Below are positions 38,601-48,726 of a DNA stretch of 64,000 bases, in pieces. Position 1 is the first letter of the stretch; every line of letters begins with the position of its first letter. The notes below the pieces were generated by a model. That model searched no databases, had not been told where the DNA came from, and was given only the letters and a program-made list of their open reading frames with translations. Origin of the DNA: Protonemura montana (Eukaryota; Arthropoda; Insecta; Plecoptera; Nemouridae); NCBI GenBank assembly GCA_947568835.1, contig OX387603.1:12176651-12240650 (forward strand). The letters are read 5' to 3'. A program made the position numbers and the translations under genes.

Positions 38601-41426
38601 TGGCCGTCTCACAGATGGCGTCTAGAGTGCACATGCTCAAAGGGTCATAGATCTCCAGCGTCTGTCCATCAGCTATTTTGTCTAGTTTCTCGATCAAGAT
38701 GGCCGCTTTGGACGCAAAGATGTCAACGTACGTCTCAAGGATCTTAAAGTGGAACGCTGGCGTGATGAACTTCCGATGGATTCTCCACATCTCGCCCCTA
38801 AAAGTCAACAAAGAAAGCGTTTTTAATGCATGCCTTTTTAGGGGTAGTAAGTTAGTATAGAAACTTCATACACCTTGCTTATCAACCTCTAGACAGCATG
38901 GATTTGTGAATTTATCCTGTTGCGAGTTTTGTAATGGACGTGAAGCCGGTGGTCTCCTTAGTGTTATTCGACATGAGTAGCCCACATGCTAATACCGGAT
39001 TTCCCCTCCTTCCTTCTAGTCTTAATTAGGTTCATCGCCATCCTCATCATCACCTACTCATTCCCGAAATGATTAAACCAGTGTCATATTCCCGTTGTCA
39101 ATTCCCGATGTGTAGTATTCATGGTAGTTATTTTTTGTCACTTAGTTATGAAAATCGTAGGTGCCATACTCTTACTTTTAGGACACCTGATTCATGGTAG
39201 TTATTTTTGTCACTTAGTTATGAAAATCGTAGGTGCCATAGTCTTACTATTTGTACGATACCAAAAACATTTATGAAGGATCTTTCTTTGACTTCACTAA
39301 TTTCACACCTCTATCAAACTCGCTGACCACTATGAATATGACTATGACTATTATGGGATTTCAGCATCAAAAGTCGCAAGTCATCTCTTGATTCATGAAA
39401 ACCAGGCGTATTGGCAAAAGACACGTAATGATGTTTATTGACATCGCGCGACCAGCCACGTGTGATGTAAGGGTAAAGTCAAGTACTAACGTCCAGGAAA
39501 ATACTTCAAAGTCAAACCAGGATCATGTTTCTATGTAGATACCACGATATAGAGAAACGCTTCAAATCGAATCCTCTTACTGCCTGTAGTCAATCCTGTT
39601 TGTGTATTACCAATGTTTGTTTTTAAATCACCTTCACCATGGGCTGACTTGGCTAGAGGAGTCAAGTCTCACTTGTACCAAAAGTACTTGGAGAGTCTCG
39701 TCAACTACAGAGGAGCATCTTTCGGTCAGGAACGAAGTTTTCTAACAAAGGTCAAGGTGAGCTCCAAAGACGTACGATTTTTAGGGGAGCTCTGACTCAG
39801 AAAATGCAGTACAAACAATAAAAGGTGCCAGAGGTTCAGGAGTCCAGCGACCATCGAAATTTACATGAGAAACGTAAATGAATAAGACGAAAATTTTTGA
39901 AAGAAGTGTCACAATGTTTGGTTAAGGTAACTTTGACTTCAGTTCTGTGTGACCATTAGTAGATAGAGAGATTTTTGCATAATACATATACTCCGTTCAG
40001 CGAAGGGAAAGTACTTTTCCGGCAGAGGCGCTACCGGTCGGCGTGGGTGACATGCGCCCCAACTGTACAGACTGACTAGACGGGCAAACTGTACAGCCTA
40101 TTGTAAGCCTATAATCCATTGTAAATAGTACCTGATCGAGAGTAATTTGTGGAAATCCCTGGTGTAAAATACCTGTTGCTGAGAAGTCCGTTGCCAAAGA
40201 ACGGCCTCATCGCAGCGCTCATGTTCTCATCTCTATTGCGCACACGTGGATTGCCCAGAACCCGTTGGGCATCTCGCGGATCTGTGAGCATGATTAGCAG
40301 GTGGGGTCCTGCCCATACGCGCACCACTGGACCGAACTGCGCTCTCAGTCTGCGCAGATTGTCGAATGTGTCAGTCAAAGAGCCCCAGAAGAGGAGGGAG
40401 TTGCCTGCGAGAGAAAGAATCGGTTGTTAGGTTTGCTCGTATGAAGCGAATTAGTTAAATCAATGGTCAATTACTGGTTCAATCTCAATTCCCAAAGGGT
40501 CAGTTTGATTACAAACAGACAGGGGCATATGCCCGTGCAAGCACTTTTGAAAATGACCTGTGATATTTTTCTTCCACTGGTTAATGATACATTTCATTTC
40601 AAATAAACGAGTCAACTTCTAAATTGTAAAAATTTCAATTGGGTGCTAAAACACCCATATATTTTGGGTAATCGGTCCATCCCTATTGGCAAAGATTTGT
40701 TCTACTAAAGATTTGTTTCTAGCTTGTCCTAACTGCTAGCTGAAAAAATTAAACTCGATGTCTCGAGTTTTTGAGACGTACTAGATGAAGCTATAAACAA
40801 TTTGATATTGACACTAGACTGATGAATATTTCACGTACAGTGAGTGTTAAATTCACGTAAAATGCTGATCTGGCCAAGGGCAATTTTTTTTTGACAGTCT
40901 ACGACCTCTCAACTTTCAATAACAAATAAAAATATATTCTAGCTGTTACGCAGCTGACGCCTATGTGTGCTTTCGTTGTAGATCTTGTACCCATGAGCTA
41001 CTTAAGAAAATAAAAAATAAAAGTAAAATAATTTCTAGCTAATTAAAACGTGTGTTCTTACTTTGTAACAGTGTAACATGTACAGAGTAGCGTTTGGTTG
41101 ATCATAATTAATCATATTGATGAGTACTGGCACCATCGTACTGAGCACATGGATGTCGCTGACTACATCCATTGTCATACATGGATGTCTTTCACGTAAT
41201 TATTGCGTACTTTGCACCTAACAAAAATACCATTCCATTTCCTTGTACGACAATGATGTTCCCCTCAAGAGCATCACGTACCAATGATTGGCCACCCCTT
41301 CGGTCCTGGTATTTTGGCGGCAGCTGACCATAGTCTCCTGCGCACGTGCCAGCAGCAGGCGAGGAAGACCAAGAGGGTGCCTGTGCAAGATACTCCCAGA
41401 ACAAGCAGCAGGCTTGATACAGACAT
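35664..41426 (-). CDS. Cytochrome P450, CYP4 clan, eight exons
   Basis: Haem-thiolate monooxygenase, expected in the endoplasmic reticulum; substrates are probably fatty acids, hormones or xenobiotics, by analogy only. Exons: 41426-41282, 40404-40173, 38797-38598, 38193-37985, 37677-37408, 37147-37052, 36626-36454, 35919-35664, giving 526 aa. Residues 1-30 form a membrane anchor; [10 protein letters not shown] is at 40-49; helix C WRIHR at 130-134, within the CYP4-clan-typical [16 protein letters not shown]-helix AGLETT at 327-332; K-helix ETMR at 385-388; FQPAR; and the haem loop [10 protein letters not shown] with ligand Cys465. The usual CYP4 I-helix signature (EVDTFMFEGHDTT) is replaced by [13 protein letters not shown], so membership of CYP4 itself is uncertain. 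ATG 41426 is chosen because the upstream in-frame extension begins with TTG and a TTGGTTGCAG acceptor lies just before it. The exon 3/4 junction is doubtful: acceptor AAG|CA keeps the phase, whereas CCAG four bases earlier gives the more family-like GSKV but breaks the frame. Confidence 0.88.
36784..36900. mobile_element. MITE of the AAAAATGGCCG family, copy 2, in a P450 intron
   Basis: Inverted ends AAAAAATGGCCGACA and GTTGGCCATTTTTGTTAGC lie about 100 bp apart and carry the TTTGCCCATAA segment. It sits inside the 425 bp P450 intron between exons 6 and 7. Confidence 0.45.
38843..39112 (+). mobile_element. 5S-derived SINE in a P450 intron (copy G)
   Basis: Antisense to the P450 gene, in the 1.4 kb intron between exons 2 and 3, about 45 bp from the exon 3 acceptor. 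No 5S head. Present are AGTTAGTATAGAAACTTC, CTTATCAACCTCTAGACAGC, GTGAAGCCGGTGGTC, CATGAGTAGCCCACATG, CCTCATCATCACC and a decayed terminal segment. Its closeness to the acceptor could affect splicing, but the exon 3 acceptor itself (TTTTAG|G) is intact. Confidence 0.7.
39117..39248 (+). repeat. ~60 bp direct repeat, two copies
   Basis: Two nearly identical copies (39117-39176 and 39190-39248) run from ATTCATGGTAGTTATTTT to CGTAGGTGCCATA and TCTTACT, differing at one or two bases. They lie directly after SINE copy G, so this is a recent local duplication. Confidence 0.8.
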
Positions 41427-41518
41427 TGTGCGCAGCTGATGTGTGCCTGTTTCTGCAACCAACAGGGCAAGATTGAGACCCAAAAATCGGTGGATTTTGC
41501 TAGGAATTTTAGACTCAT

Positions 41519-43458
41519 TTTACCAAAAGTGCATTTCTGTGCCCCTCCCAGATTATTTCTTCGCCCTTTGGATAAAGTAACAATAATAATACGAAAAAAC
41601 TAGAGAATGAAAGGAGGAAAAAGAAATGGAAGATCAAGGAGAAAGATGGATAGAAATTAGTAGAGGAATAGGTATAGGTGTTAATTAAGAGAATTTTATC
41701 AAATAGTTTACCAACAACTATAAAGGGAAATCGTCGCGTTGAATTACAAACACTCACCCTGATTGACATTTAAGGTAACTGGGACATTAATATTGCATGG
41801 GTTGCAATATTGCGGAAGCAGAAACCTCATCTTCACTACAAACTGATTTCAAATAGCGAAATATAGTGTCCGTTATAAAGTGGTCTCTGATTTGAAATTT
41901 TAGGCTGCAGGTTCTCGTTACGGTTATGGGTACGTGTTCTACACGTTTCCGTACTCACAGACCGCGATAGAAGATAAAAAACATTAAAGAAATATGTTTT
42001 CTTTCACAAATTGCTGTACCGATTCGAATGAAATTTTCTCAACCTAGATCTGTTAAGAATTTAAATCTAGAGGGTGAAAGTGGTCTGAGCTTTCAGAATC
42101 CACAAATATAAAGTAAACTTACGAATCGAGAGTCTTCTTCTCCTTTCTTTTCTTTTTTTTTGTTATTTCTTCGTATGCTATCTAAACTTAACAAAGCTGA
42201 TTTAAATATAAATGCACGAAACTGTGAAATTGAACAGTTTCAAAATCTTAATCAATACAACGCGTCGCTAAACACCACAAACCAATCAAATAAAAATCTC
42301 TCTTCTAAAATAATTGCTTGCCTAGAACAACTCATTGAAGACACCAACTACTGTTGGACCACTAACGATGCTGGCCAAAGTCTGAAGACTTTTTTCTAGT
42401 CAACTTAGAATAAAACCACTCATTCTGAATGTCGAAGGCCGTATAAGCATCATCTCCTCTCCTTCGAGTAGCATGTACCATTCCTCTATGCATAAGTAAC
42501 GACGCTTTTCACACCTTGTCACTCACACACACACACAAACACACTCACTTTTTAACACGCAACGTATAGTGTGGTATTGCCAGGTAGTACATATTACACA
42601 CAAAATCTGTTGGGTGGGGTTTCACCCATCATTTCACGAATCTTGACGATTTAACTGTGACCAGTATCATCCCAAATTACACAATCCGCGGTTGGATAAA
42701 AACAAAGTCCAATTTGAGTGTGAACCGAAATAGTAACCTATCTTTTACGTTTAAAGTCCGTTCAAGATCTTTTAACTTCTCAGAAATGTGTGACATGCCA
42801 CATAATTAAAACTATGGTTTATGCCAAGATGTTAAAACCATTTATGAGCGACGCTAAAATTAATTGCACCAATGGAAAAGAGCGTTAATTGATGAAAAAG
42901 TAACCTTACCTCAATCAAACTGATACAAAAATGTTTATCGATGTTCAAAAATATATCCAATTTGCACAGTTGGCCCAAAGCGTAATCGCCATTTCCCTAT
43001 CGAGACTGTCAGTTGAATTTCACTCCAATAACTTAAAGTAATCCAAGTAAGGTAGAGTACACGACAACAGTTCGAAAACTGGGGGGGGGGGCTACCAATT
43101 TTTTTTTTTTTTTGTTACTGATACTTTACACTTTACAATTTTGTTTCCAGAAAAAGCAGTAAGGGTGTAGTGATTTGCGCACAAGATTCGACCCTCTTTT
43201 TCTAGGGCCACTAGGTTGTCTTTCAATCTGGTTGGAGTTACCGTTATGGCTTCTGGAATGGGATATCCGCTTCAAATGTGTATTACAACCCGGGAGCTAG
43301 GCAGCCCCGCACTACATAAATGTAGTTTTCATTGCCTATCCAGCTTTGAAACTTCCTAGCAAAGTTTCCTAGAGTACTTACATTTTAGAGAAAGGAATGG
43401 TTAGGGTAGAGGCGTAAAGACTGTTAGGTTCTCTCTCAAAGCTTATATCACTTCTTAT
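41519..43458. other. 5' flank of the P450 gene, no gene seen
   Basis: Upstream of the first P450 coding exon. A TTGGTTGCAG acceptor at about 41455 suggests a 5' untranslated exon somewhere in this interval, but it could not be placed. Runs of 10 G (about 43081) and 15 T (about 43100) and a GTACCGATTCGAATGAAATTTT-type repeat segment at about 42015 are present. No other exon was recognised. Confidence 0.4.
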
Positions 43459-44123
43459 GCCTAGTTTACACGGATCAAGACCTTGATCAATTCCTTGAGC
43501 TCAATTATACACATCAAGGAATTGTCTCTTGTAAACGCGTAAGATTGAGCAAAAATGTCTTGATAAAGACAGTTGAGCTCAATTTTTTCTCAATTAGAAC
43601 AAATCCTAATTTTCGTTTTATCTTGAATGAAACGAACCAATCAGAGGCTACCTGAGAGAACCAGCAACTCTTCCACTCTTTCATTTCGAAATTGGCACCT
43701 CTCTCGAAAATGTAAAAATTGCTTAAAAACAGCTGGAAATGGTATGAATATTTACATTATTTGTGAGATTGACCAAAGGCAATTTCTTATGGCGATTCAA
43801 TTGGATTTTAATGAAGAATTGTACTAATGGTTTCAAGGTGAGCTTTTCACACTTTCCAAACGGGATCACGGGAATTAATTTGTCAAAACGAAGTATCTCG
43901 GTGTCTGTCTTTTGTGTTTTTTGTAAGATTACGTGGGTATTAACAAGTATTTAATCAATGTTATGATAAACGCAAGGTTTTCAGATTTCTGGCAGCAATC
44001 TCAGTTAATTTGTTTCTGATTTTGTTATCTTGTCCACTTTGAAATACCCGCACAAAGTTTCCACGATGCAATAATCTGTTAAACAACTCCTTGAAGTGCA
44101 GATCTTGAGCTCAAGAACTAGGC
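43459..44123. mobile_element. 665 bp non-autonomous DNA transposon, PIF/Harbinger-like
   Basis: The ends GCCTAGTTTACACGGATCAAG and the inverted copy of ACTCCTTGAAG...TTGAGCTCAAGAACTAGGC form imperfect terminal inverted repeats beginning GCCTAGTT. Subterminal DNA is packed with TTGATCAA, TTGAGCTCAA and CAAGGAATTG palindromic words. TTA occurs just outside both ends (43455-43457, with one extra base, and 44124-44126), matching the TWA target sites of PIF/Harbinger elements. The two internal short frames (43627-43954) have no transposase motif. The class is inferred from the TTA flank only. Confidence 0.5.
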
Positions 44124-44402
44124 TTAAATCATTCTTGCAATTAATCACGTGTTTTGTGGTTAACTTCTATTTCAGTTACCGTATCACATGAACATTTTAG
44201 ATGGATATAATAAGCAGATACATAGCTTGTCATATGTAGATTTAAAATTATGAAAATCCTTTCTGACCTAAAAAAATAAAGTTTCTAAGAAGGGTTGCTT
44301 GCGCAGCGTTTAGAGCTCCTGATTTCTCTGACGATTAAAAAATGATCGTGTTAGCTATTGTAACATGGTTATCTCATCACATGTAAATATCTTTCATTGA
44401 AG

Positions 44403-44510
44403 TTCGCCTGAGGCATAGGCGTCCGCAGGATTTTTTCCAGGGGGGTGCAAATGTCTCCAAGGATATCGACAAAAAGGCTTCAACTGGAGGGGGGGGGGGG
44501 GGGGGGGAGA
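44403..44510 (+). repeat. GGGCGTCCGnAGG / G-tract repeat, copy 1
   Basis: Begins ATAGGCGTCCGCAGGATTT, continues CCAGGGGGGTGCAAATGTC and ends in a run of about 20 G at 44491-44510. It lies at the broken 3' end of the hAT/ZMYM1-like remnant on the opposite strand. Related copies are at 47968-48024 and 50447-50495. Confidence 0.5.
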
Positions 44511-44524
44511 ATTGCACGTTTTAA

Positions 44525-44879
44525 GTATGTTGAATGAAAACCAGTCTAGGCGAAACACTCGCCTACCGCCACTGTGCACGTCAGCTTTGTATGCACTCGG
44601 AGACCATGGTTTTGTCACCAGCGTGTGTCTCAGTTTGTCGGCTAGGGATGAGGTTGAGTCCTGATCGATGAAGTGGCCAATATCCAGAGCAGCTTGAGGA
44701 CCTAGATCACATTCAGTTTCAAAGGCTGGTATTGGATTTTTGGTATACGCCGTCGTCGATGTAGATGCACATGCACTTTCAATACTGCGATCGCTGTTAC
44801 CATGGCTGTCCGAAATTTCACGCGCGTCATCGTTCGCCTTTCTCATCACACTCGCACTAAAAAATTTGCGTAAATCAAT
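44525..44879 (-). pseudogene. hAT/ZMYM1-like transposon ORF, N-terminal fragment
   Basis: The frame reads DLRKFFSASVMRKANDD, then about 60 Ser/Thr-rich residues, then ALDIGHFIDQ, SLADKLRHTL, PWSPSAY and a GGRRVFRLDWF segment. This is the layout of the N-terminal region of hAT-type proteins related to ZMYM1 and KIAA1586, which start with a short MDIRKFF-like peptide and lead, through a DIG-rich linker, into a TTF-type zinc finger (R.F...WF..F.WL.Y). The expected initiator is ATT instead of ATG, and the frame stops at a G tract exactly where the zinc finger should continue. It is therefore a broken fragment without a catalytic domain. The assignment is by pattern and is moderately sure. Confidence 0.5.
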
Positions 44880-45747
44880 AATCCCATACTCCCACAATCA
44901 ACACACTTAACTAATACGTTCGGGCTAACAAACCACCCTACTCGAGTCGCTCCCGACACATAACTGACTAACGTAGAGTTGGGTTCGACCGGTAGGAAAA
45001 CTAAAACTTCATTAAGGCCCTAGATCACCCCCTAGACAATCTCCCATAGCAGACCTATTTTTTGACCGTTTTTGTGACTAAACCGTAAGAGATAGCCTCA
45101 CATGGTAAAAAGAAAGTTGTTGATAAAGGATTGAGGAAGGTCTGTAGCATGATTAATTTTGGATTTTTTTGGCACGAAGGGGCGTTAATTAAGTTAAAAA
45201 AGTGGAATATTTGGTAGTTTTGCTGTCTTTAATAAATACAAACTAAAAGGAAATTGAAAAATCGGCCATGCTACCGACCAAATTTCATCCTTTAGCTACA
45301 ATATTGCCGCTGGTTAATATGGTCTATCTTGAACAGCCTTGCCGTTAAACCGGTCAAAAATATAGTCTACATTTTCGATATTTTGGCTCTGCTCGCAACC
45401 CCTGTGTTGTGCGAGATAGGCAACTTATCTTTCAGATTCTAAACCCCGCCTCCTGCTGTCAATCTCTTGCTTTGGCTTGTGAGACTGCTTGTGAGGGTTT
45501 GTGTACCTGCTGCTGAGCACAGTTTTTCACGGTACAGGTCATTTAGGTGATACACACACTTAGGTAGAAAAACAAAAGTTGCTGCGTGCTTCTAAAGCAA
45601 ACCGTCCCGTGGACACGGATAGTCCGTCGACTTCGTCGTCGAAGTGAAGGAATGTTTTCAGTTTTTGATCTCGGCTTCACACAGTGTTTACTCGAGTCCT
45701 AAGAAGCATATCAAGTGTAAAAGTGCAGTGTAGTGAAGTGGCTTGCA

Positions 45748-47507
45748 ATGGGCAATCACCGGACAGCCCGTGGAAAAAAAAATTCTCGACTCCGCGTATT
45801 TGCGAGAAGGAAGAAGCACAGAGGAATACTATTTATCCAAAACGCGAGACGAGCACTTAGCACGAGGTATGTGTAATTAACAAATATATTAATTAACTAT
45901 TATATAGACTACAGCTAAAGCGTGATCTTTGTTTAGAGAAGTGCTATCCTCATTATGTCCACGAAATGGAGCTCAAGTTTAGCTATAGCTTTGTCACACA
46001 GAGTCGATAAGCCTCTCGAGAAACTCTCTGTTATGAGTTACTATAATTAGTATGATTTCTCGCTCGTCAAGATCGAAATCTATGAGTAATTTGCCGAATG
46101 TCGCTAACAGTAGCTGGGATCGAATATGGTTTTGCGTTCTTTTAGGTATATTTTCTTTGTAGAGAGGTAAAGCAAACAGATATTTCATAAAATATGATTC
46201 AAGAGGTATCATCGATAAGAGCCGGATGAACTGGAAGAACAAACAAAAGCTTGCTGGTAAATCTTTGAGCTGTTGACACTCACCGCTGGTCATATTTCAG
46301 CAGTTTGAATTCGTCTCCTAACCAAGAAGAAGACAATGCCGCGTATTCTGCGACGCCTCGACGGCGAAGTAATTCAAGCCGGCTAACCGAGTCACCCAAC
46401 ACCGACGCCCCGCTCGGACAGTCGTCTTTGCTGGCTTCCGGAACGACGCCTCAACGACGCAACGACACCGACGCCCAGCTCGGACAGTCGTCTTTGCTGG
46501 CTTCCGGAACGACGCCTCAACGACGCAACGACACCGACGCCCCGCTCGGACAGTCGTCTTTGCTGGCTTACGGAACGACGCCTCAACGACGCAACGACAC
46601 CGACGCCCAGCTCGGACAGTCGTCTTTGCTGGCTTCCGGAACGACGCCTCAACGACGCAACGACACCGACGCCCCGCTCGGACAGTCGTCTTTGCTGGCT
46701 TACGGAACGACGCCTCAACGACGCAACGACACCGACGCCCAGCTCGGACAGTCGTCTTTGCTGGCTTCCGGAACGACGCCTCAACGACGCAACGACACCG
46801 ACGCCCAGCCTCCCCTAGCCCAAAAGCCATTTAAGCTAAGTGGTCGACGTATAGTCGACATCGACTATTTTCTGGCAAGCATTCGAGCAACTGGGCTACA
46901 TGCTCTTTCCAGTTGCTCGTTTCTGGACATGGTCCCTGTAGCGGAAAAGCGCTGTGGGCTGACCAGCGTTATAACGCTAAAGTGCAATATGTGCAATCTA
47001 GTTGACAAGATAAGCACCTGTGACCCAACGACAGCATCAACTTATATGGACGTGAACACTGCAGCGGTCAGCGGAATTATAACTACCGGCGGAGGCTACG
47101 CTCAACTTCAGGAGATAGTTTCGGTCCTGGACATGCCCTGCATGGCAAAAAAAAACGTATAAACGTCATCACAAGTTGATTGGGAAAGTGATGCGAAGCA
47201 CTGCCCTGGAAAGTATGCTGGCGGCAGGCAGGGAAGAAGCGAAATTGGCCGTCGCTGATGGAAGAGTCGGAGCAGATGGCGTAGCCGTTACCACTGTCGT
47301 CGCCGACGGAGCCTGGGCCAAGAGATCATACCGGGCTAATTTCAACTCAGCGTCGGGAGTGGTATGTTAGGAAATTATTTTTGATGTACAAATGATAATT
47401 AATGGATTGTTGAAAACAAGTATTTTTAAATAACCTTTTCTATTTTTATTTTGCAGGTAGCTATTGTTGGATTTTATACCAAGAAAATACTGTTTATTAA
47501 CATTTGA
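45748..47507 (+). pseudogene. Mutator-like transposase-domain gene, broken
   Basis: Transposon gene with three exons: 45748-45866, 46301-47361 and 47457-47507, joined by GT-AG introns with matching phases (AG|C gives serine; GTG|GTA phase 0). The N terminus is very basic (MGNHRTARGKKNSR...RRKKHRG), followed by a Ser/Thr-rich linker with a 22-residue repeat. From GRRIVDIDYF onward it matches the insect Mutator-like transposase domain: CSFLDM, EKRCGL, LKCNMCN, TTGGGYAQL, PCMAKK, ESMLAAGREEAKLA, VVADGAWAKRSY and NSASGV. Two defects are visible: a single-base frameshift in a run of nine A near 47147-47155 (C-terminal part in the neighbouring frame), and a stop soon after exon 3 begins (KKILFINI), where the family continues with a C-rich segment and the rest of the domain. 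It is probably inactive; a sequencing error in the A run is possible. Confidence 0.75.
46401..46796 (+). repeat. Six-unit 66 bp minisatellite with alternating types
   Basis: Exactly six units of 66 bp (22 codons) lie in frame in the Mutator-like ORF. Two types alternate: A reads DAQLGQSSLLASG and B reads DAPLGQSSLLAYG, each followed by TTPQRRNDT. The order is B/A hybrid, A, B, A, B, A, so the recent amplification unit was 132 bp. The units are almost identical otherwise, and two antisense frames also stay open over the array. Confidence 0.95.
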
Positions 47508-47587
47508 CAGATGTCTTTCATCGACTTAGGACGCCGTGGATATTTGAGCTGCACTCACGGCATCTGCGTGCCTGGGTGCACATGATT

Positions 47588-47615
47588 AAATAATAATGAT
47601 AATAATGATAATAAA
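47588..47615 (+). repeat. (AAT/GAT)n simple repeat
   Basis: An AT-rich TAATGATAATAATGATAATA run just downstream of the Mutator-like gene. It contains AATAAA-like words that could serve as a polyadenylation signal for that gene. Confidence 0.5.
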
Positions 47616-47967
47616 AAGCACAGTAAAACAAATGAGAAATAGGTTTTATTGTGTTCGTTTGCTCGGAAAGGTCTGTTTGGGAACAGGTAGCATTCGCCCG
47701 TGCCCGTGCCTTACGGCGCGCTAAAATTTGCAGTCACGTGACAAGCAAAAAGTCCAGCCCCTTTGAGCTTAAATTTCACACCCCCTGTCAATCAAAATCT
47801 TGAAAAGCAAAAGCCTTGCCAGGGATCTAGAGCCTTAAGTGTACAATTCTGTTCGCGGAATCGGAATCGAGTGGGAGAATTTTGGGGAAGTTCAAAGTTC
47901 AACTCTTGTAGAATCCCAGTTTCATAGAATTACGCCGCGATTTTTCCACTGAAAAGGTTGGATGGTC

Positions 47968-48024
47968 ACCCCCCCCCCCCCCCCCCCCCCCCCCTTGCAA
48001 CCCCCTCCGGACGCCCATGGCCGC
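47968..48024 (-). repeat. GGGCGTCCGnAGG / G-tract repeat, copy 2
   Basis: On the minus strand: GGCCATGGGCGTCCGGAGG, GGGTTGCAA and then a run of about 25 G. It has the same block order as 44403-44510. It lies right beside the R2 fragment at 48022. Confidence 0.6.
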
Positions 48025-48106
48025 AAGTGTTATCGTGTGGCACCTGCCGTTACCACGTGTTGCCGGCTCGTTTGCTCAGCAGACAGTTTAACAGTAAGAC
48101 TCTGAC
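48022..48106 (+). repeat. Unclassified interspersed repeat R2, fragment (copy 4)
   Basis: Only the 3' blocks are present: CCGCAAGTGTTATC, GTTACCACGTGTTGCCGG, CTCGTTTGCTCAGCAGACAG and AACAGTAAGACTCTGACTA. The 5' part has been replaced by the G/C-tract repeat. Confidence 0.55.
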
Positions 48107-48485
48107 TATGTAGACTGTAGACTATCTATGTATGACTATCTAACTATGTAGACTATCATATGAATTTACTTTATGAATATATCCTATGACTCTTCTCCAA
48201 TATAAGAGCCGATTTTTCAGTGTTCCGTTACAAACCTAACAGTCATTTAAATTGTGTATGTGTTTTTTTTTTGCTTGGCAACGGCCAATAAGAAAATGTT
48301 TTGTGTTTGTTAACTCTAAGAGGCATAGTGGTAATACGGGTGGTAAGACACCAATACCATCATTTGTGGATTTTTTTCTGCTGATTCCAAGGGCGGTAAA
48401 ACTTACGCATACCTCAAATCACTTGCGCTTAGATTTGTGGATTGGCGGTAAAAGAAGCTACATATTATTACACCACAATAATCAG

Positions 48486-48726
48486 TTCGCACAGGAAAGT
48501 GCAACTCGAACAGCAGGATTCCTCCACAAATCCACGCAGTCGAATGTTTGATAAGCAAGGCTAATGAAGTTACTGTACTAACTTTCATTCCTCCAACCTC
48601 TCTCCCGAACATAACTGATCATGTGTATGCTGGTCACCCATCCAATACCTGACCCAGCGCAGTGTTGCTTAACGACGGTGATCTCACGAGCACCGGTGTT
48701 TCCAGCACGCCAAACCGTACGGTGTA
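48486..48726 (-). mobile_element. 5S-derived SINE, head and middle (copy H)
   Basis: Minus-strand copy starting near 48726. The head has TACGGTTTGGCGTGCTGG, GATCACCGTCGTTAAGCAA and GGTATTGGATGGGTGACC, and is among the best conserved in the window. The body continues to GTTCGAGTTGCACTTTCC, then ends before the TTAAGCCG core. Confidence 0.75.

Larger units (their letters stand above)
45012..47838 (+). mobile_element. Mutator-like element, candidate limits
   Basis: The transposase-like gene at 45748-47507 is flanked by a candidate inverted repeat: TTAAGGCCCTAGATC at 45012-45026 and GATCTAGAGCCTTAA at 47824-47838, pairing at 14 of 15 positions. The spacing (2.8 kb) suits an internally shortened element. 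No 9 bp target-site duplication, the usual Mutator footprint, could be recognised, so the limits are tentative. Confidence 0.35.

Noticed and set aside
41427-41483. Upstream N-terminal extension of the P450 (GLNLALLVAETGTHQLRT)
   Set aside because: It opens with TTG rather than ATG, and a likely splice acceptor (TTGGTTGCAG) cuts through it. The ATG at 41426 gives a normal membrane anchor.
46318-46830. Long antisense open frames (170 and 130 codons) rich in RRCRCVVEASFRKPAK-type repeats
   Set aside because: They are shadows of the 66 bp array, whose length is a multiple of three and so keeps all frames alike. The sense frame has the flanking transposase domain and splice sites.
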